Below, piece after piece: positions 57,306-64,000 of a stretch of DNA of 64,000 nucleotides. This DNA comes from Xiphophorus maculatus. Taxonomy: Eukaryota > Chordata > Actinopteri > Cyprinodontiformes > Poeciliidae. Where the stretch lies: assembly GCF_002775205.1 (NCBI RefSeq), contig NC_036448.1:5420572-5484571 (forward strand), written 5' to 3'. How positions within the stretch are numbered: the first letter of the stretch is position 1; every line of letters begins with the position of its first letter. The notes under the pieces are model-generated. The model searched no databases. It was given only the letters and a program-made list of their open reading frames with translations, and was not told where the DNA came from. The position numbers and the translations under genes were made by a program.

Positions 57306-58278
57306 AAAAAATGTTAAATTAATCTCATGCTACGCTATGCGCAAACTCTGTCTGCACCAGTGAAGATTGACTCACCTCAGTGTGCTTAACTGTCGAACTG
57401 CATAACCTAGTTTCTGATTAATAATATTTTTTTTTACTTTTTACTTTTTTACACTATTCTAATACTGAAGGATAACCTCACTATATGGGACTCAAAACTC
57501 TAATAAATATAACTGTGACATTACAGCACAAGTAACATTCCCATGGACACAACGCAGCTTTAAGTTCCTCAAAATGTTCTTACTTTCTTCATGCAAGTTG
57601 GACTATGATTATGTCTAATGGTGAAAACATGTCTGTAAAACAGACCTACACCTACATTTTTAGCAACAGTCAAAATAACTGCAAAGAAAACTACACATGC
57701 ACCTGAGAAAAATAACGGTAAAAGGTAATGCTGCATTTTCTTTCTCTGCAAGCATATTCCAGAATTGTCAAAGCCGTTCAAACAAAATACGGACACCAAA
57801 ACGCAAAACTTGGAATTATTATTATTTGGAGGTTCAGAAATAAGTGAAAGATTCAAAATGTGAAACAGCATAATTAAGGGTAATAAAACTCCTGGAGACC
57901 AAGCATGGTCATGGTGTCATGGTGCACGATTGGGTCAAAATGTGATGTTTAACTAAGAAATGTGACTAAATGTCTAAAGCATAAAGAGGAAAAAAAGGCA
58001 CCTGTTTTCCCTCCATTGTGTCTACTCACGTTTCATACCTTTGCTCTGATTCACATTACACCGTTTCCACACCTGGGAGCTTATTTTTCTTGGGAAACGT
58101 GGGAAGCGAATGACTGACTGATTTCTGCCATAACAGCGTCGTAAAAAAATCCCAGAGGTCTCCACCCTGCAAGACTGACTTTGTTTGCATGGCACTGATT
58201 TCCACAGTCCATGTGAACTTAGAGGATTTCCTGGCCAAGTGGCCTCATTTTAAATTCGGTCTTTCTGACCCAGGACTC

Positions 58279-58385
<107 letters not shown>

Positions 58386-58463
58386 TTGAGGCTCATTCCC
58401 ACTGGACTGAGATTGTAAAACGGGGCGGTTAGAACATCTTGTCTTCGTCAGTGAGTAGAGTAC

Positions 58464-59853
58464 AGTGCCTCCTGAACTTTATCGCATTTTGTTACAATTC
58501 ACCAACAAATTTCATTGTGTTCTTTCTGGATTTTATGTGATGGACCAACACAAAGTTAGCCTGGCCATTCTGCTTGATTCTAATGTCCCTTCAGTCTCCC
58601 TCCGGCTTTCTCTCATTGACTTGGATTCCTCTGGTGATTTATGATTGCATAAATAGTAGCTTCTTGCTCAAAACGGCCCTAAATAGTGCCAACATGTTCA
58701 GGTTCTCCATTTTCTTGTCCTTACTTGGTCAGGAAGACTGTTGATTATATGGACGGCGGTGTTACAAGTGCAAGCAATGTTTTAATTCCTAACAGATAGC
58801 CATTTGTGACAGCTTTCCTAACGTTATGTTATTGTTTAATTGTTATTAATTTGACAAGCGTACAAATGCCATGCATTTCTATCAACATATATTTCAGTGT
58901 CATTGTTAATTTATTTACAGTGCAACAGCAACTCATAAACAGAGAGTTGTACACTGCATTCAGAATACATGAATTTTGTAATATGCCAACAAAGAACAAT
59001 TACTTTGACGTTCCCAAAAATATATCAAGTGCATAAAAAAACTTGCCTCCGAGTATCATGCACTCATTTAAAAAGCTTAACATAATGGAAAGTACCAGGT
59101 GGTGCCCAGCAAAACACAAAAAAAGACCCTTTTTATAACCTTCCACAAAAGAAACCCGGAAAATGCTTTTATTGTGAATATGAACTCAATATAACAAGTA
59201 CAGCTAGCGATGTTTTGACTTTTCTTCTTTTTTGCTCTTCTTTCTAGGCCACGTCTGTCAACTCTTCGTTGTGTCTTGGTGTCTTTCCTGTTTCCTCAAC
59301 CTCCAGTTCCTCTGACATTCCCTCTTTTCTTGGCATGTCTTTTGTTTTGCGTGTGTCAGGAGTTAACTAGAGTAGCAGACCCCCTGGTTTTCGATGAAAG
59401 CATATTTATGTGAGGATGTGGGTTTCTGTGCTTTTGCATTTTGGTTCATTTAGTCTCTGTGCCGTCTTGTTACCCTGTTATCTGTTCGACTCACCTGCTT
59501 TTCTGCTGCGTCGTCTGTCAACATTATAAACTAATTTTTCCACGTTACCCTGGGTCAGACCGCATTCATCCTCATCAACAAACCTCCACTCCATGACATT
59601 TTGACATTTTCAACATTAAAATGGCCCAATCAAAGTCTGGAGTTCAGTACGTACAAGTACTCCATCACATCTGATTGAGTTTGAGCTATTTTGTGAAGAC
59701 AAATTGGTAAAAAAAAAAAAAAAATTAAGCTGGTGGAAACATACCTCAAAAGATTGGTAGCAATGTCTATAATGTCCAAATGAAACACACAGAGATTTGA
59801 TCAAATCTGGGATAGATGAATGGCCTAAATAATTTTGCCAGGACTGTATGACG
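58464..59853 (+). mobile_element. Degenerate Tc1-like element (two recognisable ends)
   Basis: At 58464-58560 the sequence ACAGTGCCTCCTGAACTTTA, then GCATTTTGTTACAATTCACC and GATTTTATGTGATGGACCAA is the left end of a Tc1-like family. At about 59610-59853 AAAATGGCCCAATCAAAGTC, then GATTGAGTTTGAGCTATTTT and CATACCTCAAAAGATTGGTA is the 3' part of its transposase gene, ending near GCCAGGACTGTA. Both read on the plus strand, about 1.4 kb apart, which fits one Tc1-sized element whose middle has decayed. The middle is not recognisable. Confidence 0.55.
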
Positions 59854-61635
59854 TGTTCGTGATTTTTGGTCCCTTAAAAATATTTCACATGACTCACGTG
59901 AACTCACGTAAAGTAAAGCCAGGCAGGCAGACCAGATATAGGAAGTAACTCTGGTAATAAACTCCACGTTCTCTTTATGATCCACTGTAAATCCCATTTA
60001 ATTGCACTGACGGCAACAGTAAAATCTTATCAGCTCATAATGGTGGCCTTTCAGAGGCATCAACATTTTAATCATTTTTTTTTATGTTTGTCTAAGTTTA
60101 TGATTCCCCTCGTCCCCCCCAAAAAAACTGGAAGCCGGTGGCCCCTCACTCATTAAAACCATAATTCTTTCATTGTGTAACATTTTTATGGCCGTCCCCC
60201 GCCCCGTGTGATGCAGATTCCAGGATCATTCTCCCTTTTCCTAAAACACAGGGTGATATTTCACTCCTTGCCCCAATCCTGTGCATAAGCCCATTTTATA
60301 CAGTTCTGCTCTGACCCATTGTTTTTGCCACATTCCAATATATTGCAAGAATGATGTGTCATTTATTACTAATTGGGTGATGAAACTACGGAAACCGTTA
60401 ACAGCAGCCCAGCATGTTTGTCCAGTGACTTGATCTCTTTAATAGCCCAGACCTAGCAATGAAATTACCAAAGCAACATTTTTCCCCACGACTCTTGAAT
60501 ACGTGACTCGGCCTTGGTGTGTTGACTTCGACTCAGCTTCCTGCACTGGGGAGGTAAGCCTGCCTCCTGGCGAAACATGAGCCAAACTGAACACATAAAG
60601 CAAAATATGTCCAAGGAGCAGAGCAGAGCATCAGGGCCGTGCAGAGACCTATGGAGGGGCAGGGGCTCGAATTTAAAAAAGGGGCACATTGAGCAAAAAC
60701 TCCGTACAACAACATAGCAACAACCCATATTAATCAAGAATCTAATTGGATCCTACTGTATCATTGCCATCATGCGGGGACTATATTTAATAATCAATCA
60801 AATCTAGTCTATATTTTCCCCAACAGGTATAAAGTTTCTGTTTCTGCTGCTGACAGTCCTGGAGGGCTGAGCTGATCTGAGACTGTAGCTGTTAAACAGA
60901 CCAGAGGAGAGAAGGTCAAAGGTTACGAAATAAGCAAAATTGCTGCCATTTTACTAATTAATCCCTAATAATATCTATTTAACCTCTAGAACAACCTGTC
61001 TGCAGACTGATTTATAGATCCAAAAAGCTCAAAGGGGTTAACTCTATATAACAGTTTGATGTTAAACCTCTAGATCTAGAATTATAAGACTGAGATATTA
61101 AGGCAAAGAAAACTCAGTAGCTGCTGGTAGGGGCCATTCAGGAGCCTCCAGACATTTAGGGGCCTCCAGACACTCAGGGGCCTCCAGACACTCAGGGGCC
61201 CCTAGAAATGGTTGAATTGTACCACAGATCATATATCTAAACCTGTAGCATCATTTATAGAGAATAACAATGTTATTACATTTTATTTAATGCATTCAGC
61301 TGAGAAAAAAAAACCTACATTTAGGATTTAATTAGGAAGTTTACTTTGTAAAAGTTTAAAGAATCATCTTGATAGTTTGATTGTTGTGTTACCATGGCTA
61401 CAATATGGTGTAATCTTTGTGTTTGAATTGGGTTTGTTCACAAATACATCACAGCAAATAACCAATAATCAGTGATTGATTTTAAACTCTGCCAATAAAC
61501 CTGGTCTCCCTCTCACAGATTCACCTTGCCATTTTGCTTCCTTTTTTGTCAAATGTTTTACAGATGGGATTTCTCATCCAAAGCTATTTTTAAACCTGGA
61601 TTTGAATTTGCAATGCTTTACTTAAATTTGTTTAC
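59854..61635. other. Intergenic, nothing recognised except a small tandem repeat
   Basis: AT-rich sequence. A short tandem repeat (about 61131-61205) is listed separately. No coding region is supported. Confidence 0.5.
61131..61205. repeat. Short tandem repeat, unit about 20 bp
   Basis: Three to four copies of AGGGGCCTCCAGACACTC with small changes. Confidence 0.85.
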
Positions 61636-61639
61636 ATAC

Positions 61640-61785
61640 ACTCAGCATCCACTTTATTAGGTACACTTTGCTGGTACCAGGTTGGACACCCTTTTGTCTT
61701 CAGAACTGCCTTAAACCTTCGTGGTATAGATTCAACAAGGTCCTGGAAACATTCCTCACAGAGTGTTGTCCATATTGACATGATG
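61640..61785 (-). mobile_element. Tc1-like transposon 3' end
   Basis: On the plus strand CACTTTATTAGGTACACTTT is the inverted-repeat end. Then CTTCAGAACTGCCTTAAACC, ATTCAACAAGGTCCTGGAAA and CCATATTGACATGAT are the reverse complement of the transposase C-terminus of a common fish Tc1-like family. The element is truncated at about 61785 next to a hairpin. Confidence 0.75.
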
Positions 61786-61794
61786 TGCGTCACG

Positions 61795-61841
61795 CTGCTG
61801 CTGCATGGTGCACATCACGGATGCACACCATGCAGCAGCAG
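61795..61841. repeat. 16-bp perfect inverted repeat
   Basis: CTGCTGCTGCATGGTG at 61795-61810 and CACCATGCAGCAGCAG at 61826-61841 flank a 15-nt loop directly beside the truncated Tc1-like end. Confidence 0.85.
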
Positions 61842-62334
61842 TTTTATCTTGATGACTGATAATCCACACTAATGCATTAATGAATGGTTGACATTTTCTC
61901 ATGTAAAAATACAACATTTAGTTATAACAGCCTATCGTTACACAGAAACCTCACTCGGTATTTCAGAAAAGCATTTTGAGTTATCATTGTTTATGTTTCT
62001 ATGTTTCGTTTATGTTCAAGTAACAAGAATTTAACACGTCACCAATTTTCAAAGTAAATATCTTTTGAAGATGAAGCTGACATGACATTCTTCCATTGAG
62101 TCTAGGTATAAAAGGAAATTAAAGCCTAGTTTTATGGTAAGAGAATAAAAAATATTTTTCTGTTCAAGAGACCAAAAACTGATCTGGTCTTAATTTAAAT
62201 TGAACTTAAACTGAAGTGCCACAAATTACTGGCAAGCTGTTCAGTTATTATCTGCTGCTACTTTTATTGTGTTTCTTTTTTTATTATTGCAACATGTTTA
62301 ATAACACAAGGGGAAAAAAATTCATTTGCTCAAA

Positions 62335-62349
62335 AATGACCAGGAGAGG
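62335..62349. repeat. Target-site duplication of SINE copy B
   Basis: ATGACCAGGAGAGGG occurs here and again at 62561-62575, directly flanking the SINE. The two copies look identical, which points to a recent insertion. Confidence 0.85.
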
Positions 62350-62560
62350 GGCGTGCCGTGGTGGCGTAGCGGTTAGCGCGACCCGTATTTGGAGGCCTTG
62401 AGTCCTCGCCCCGACCTTCGCGGGTTCGACTCCCGGACCCGACGACATTTGCCGCATGTCTTCCCCCCTCTCCTTCCCCGTTTCCTGTCAGTCTACTGTC
62501 GTATAAGGGGCACAAGAACCCACAAAAAAGAACCCTTGGAGGGGTAAAAAAAAAAAAGAC
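62349..62560 (+). mobile_element. tRNA-derived SINE, family 2, copy B
   Basis: GGCGTGCCGTGGTGGCGTAG, A-box-like GCGGTTAGCGCG, B box GGTTCGACTCC (62423-62433), CCCGACGACATTTGCCGCAT and GTCTTCCCCCCTCTCCTTCC, then an A tail at about 62548-62558. It is nearly collinear with copy A (57103-57305). Flanking ATGACCAGGAGAGGG (62335) and ATGACCAGGAGAGGG (62561) form a 15-bp direct repeat, a clean target-site duplication. Confidence 0.92.
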
Positions 62561-63502
62561 ATGACCAGGAGAGGGCGACAAAACGCAGCTAAACTGGAAG
62601 AACCACATTAACTGGTCTTGCAATGCAATCATAGAAGCAAACTCAAGAATAAAATCTCCATTGCAAATGTTTTGGGTAGGGTGTCACTTTATGCTGCAGT
62701 GGTAAGAGTAAACAGAAGATCTCTGAAAGGGGCGATTCATAAAAACACAGAAAAGAGGCTGAGATGGGGGTGTTAGAAAATGAGATAATTAAAAAATAAA
62801 TAAGGTGAGATTAGACATAAAATTCTTTGGCTGATGATCTGCTTAGTGAATCATCCTTTTCACTGAGTTCAAATGTAAGAAAAACAATAATAATGTCATT
62901 GTTAGACGTCGTTAAATGTTTTCCTTATGAACAGAGCAAGTAATTAAGGCAAGACATGATAAGTTGAAGAGGATCCTCCTCACTCCCAGTTCAAAATAGA
63001 TCAAGCAGATGGTTTAGAGCCAGTTTCTAAATGTGACTGATGTGTGTCTAACTTCTGGAAAAATACTTACTCTCTATAAAACCTATCAAAAACACTTGTA
63101 TTAATTTATTTGTTTACGAGTATTCTCATAGGTAAAGTTGCACGTACGTATGAGTTGAAAAACAGGACAAATACAAAACTTACATTTATGCACATTTACT
63201 GACTTAAATTCACAAATTTAGATGTCTACGCATGCATTTTTAATTGACAGTAGTTTTATCTCATACATAACTCCTTGTGTTTCCATAGCAACTAAAACAA
63301 ACAAGAACCTGACACAGGTCGTGTGACATCATCATGTCATCGGTGTTCTCATCGATGATGTCATAAAGGTTCAAGCGAATATTATTATCATTTGGAATCC
63401 AAGAATTCTCAGTTTGCTTTTCAACGCCGTTGGAGGTACAACACTTTGATAGAGAGACGATTTCGAACAGTGACTTTAGAAACCCTTTCAACTGCAGTCA
63501 AG

Positions 63503-64000
63503 ATGATTTTAACCATCAGTTGGGGCCTTGGGTATCTTGTTACAAAGGGAGTAGAAAGGTTGCTGGAATATTGGATTAAAGATGAAGACCTTTCAGCAGA
63601 GAGATCAACTGACAAAAGTCCAGAACACTTTGATTTTGAAGACGATGTAAAACACAAGGATGTTTCAAAGGAGAGCACATCTGAAGATGGACGATACAAG
63701 AATCTTGGATTTGAAGATTTCGTTGAAGACGATGAAAAACACAGTGTTGTTTCTTCAGAAAGCCCATCTGAAGATGGAAAATTTGAGTCCTCAGGTTCTG
63801 ACATCGTCTCTGAAGACGATGTAAAACACACTGATGTTTTTGCAGAGAGCTCATCTGAGGATAAACAACATAATTACTTTGGACTGGGAGATTTCGTTGA
63901 AGACGATGAAAAACACACTGATGTTTCTGCAGAGAGCTCATCAGAAGATGGAAGATTTGAGTCCTCAGGTTCTGACATCGTCTCTAAAGACGATGTAGAA
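63503..64000 (+). CDS. Acidic repeat protein, partial (runs off the window)
   Basis: From ATG 63503 an open frame continues without a stop to the end of the window (166 codons). The N-terminus is hydrophobic (MILTISWGLGYLVTKG), then comes LLEYWIKDEDL. The rest is very acidic and made of 29-34-residue units that alternate in two types: EDDEKH...SEDGKFESSGSDIVS and EDDVKH...FGLGDFV. The frame is open upstream to about 63352, and an acceptor-like TTCTCAG at about 63408-63414 could begin an exon. The codon-level repetition with conserved frame argues for a real coding sequence. I recognise no family, and the start is a guess. Confidence 0.55.
   Translation, partial: MILTISWGLGYLVTKGVERLLEYWIKDEDLSAERSTDKSPEHFDFEDDVKHKDVSKESTSEDGRYKNLGFEDFVEDDEKHSVVSSESPSEDGKFESSGSDIVSEDDVKHTDVFAESSSEDKQHNYFGLGDFVEDDEKHTDVSAESSSEDGRFESSGSDIVSKDDVE

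Overview
The window looks like nuclear DNA of a teleost fish. The evidence is intron-rich vertebrate genes with GT-AG junctions, an L2 (Maui-like) LINE, many Tc1-like relics, tRNA-derived SINEs, hAT-like MITEs and long microsatellites. The host genes form a recognisable vertebrate block. In order they are the last exon of c8b (+), complete c8a (-), complete fyb2 (+) and complete plpp3 (+). This is the human chromosome 1 order C8B-C8A-FYB2-(PRKAA2)-PLPP3 with relative orientations kept, but PRKAA2 is absent between fyb2 and plpp3. The species cannot be named from the sequence; a percomorph is most likely.

Region 1 (1-9.1 kb) is the terminal-complement pair, tail to tail. The c8b terminal TSP1 exon ends at 280. 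The 11-exon c8a gene runs the other way (9060 to 679; 587 aa deduced; signal peptide, TSP1, LDLa, MACPF, EGF, TSP1). The two poly(A) signals are about 50 bp apart. One c8a intron has a GC donor. The introns hold a 5'-truncated L2 LINE and a Tc1 relic.

Region 2 (10.1-18.9 kb) is fyb2, an ADAP-like adaptor. I resolve 18 exons (872 aa), including a probable 5-nt microexon.

Region 3 (19.1-35.6 kb) is plpp3, a six-membrane-span lipid phosphate phosphatase. It has two in-frame alternative second exons that look mutually exclusive, and a long 3' UTR containing a diverged tandem duplication.

Region 4 (35.6-64 kb) is mostly intergenic and rich in mobile DNA. Its main object is an 8.9-kb element (37898-46773) bounded by two 2261-bp, almost identical inverted repeats. 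Each arm is built largely of ten copies of a ~175-bp subterminal repeat. Its centre holds three phase-compatible exons that end in a PHD-type zinc finger. The centre is also invaded by a Tc1-like transposon piece and by a 5'-inverted (twin-primed) non-LTR retrotransposon of the R2/R4 type. At the right edge (63503 to beyond 64000) an open frame encodes an acidic, internally repeated protein I do not recognise.

Functionally, c8a and c8b encode two chains of complement C8, which with the C8 gamma chain takes part in the membrane attack complex. fyb2 encodes an immune-cell adaptor. plpp3 encodes an ecto-lipid phosphatase. Their adjacency is ancient synteny, not an operon.
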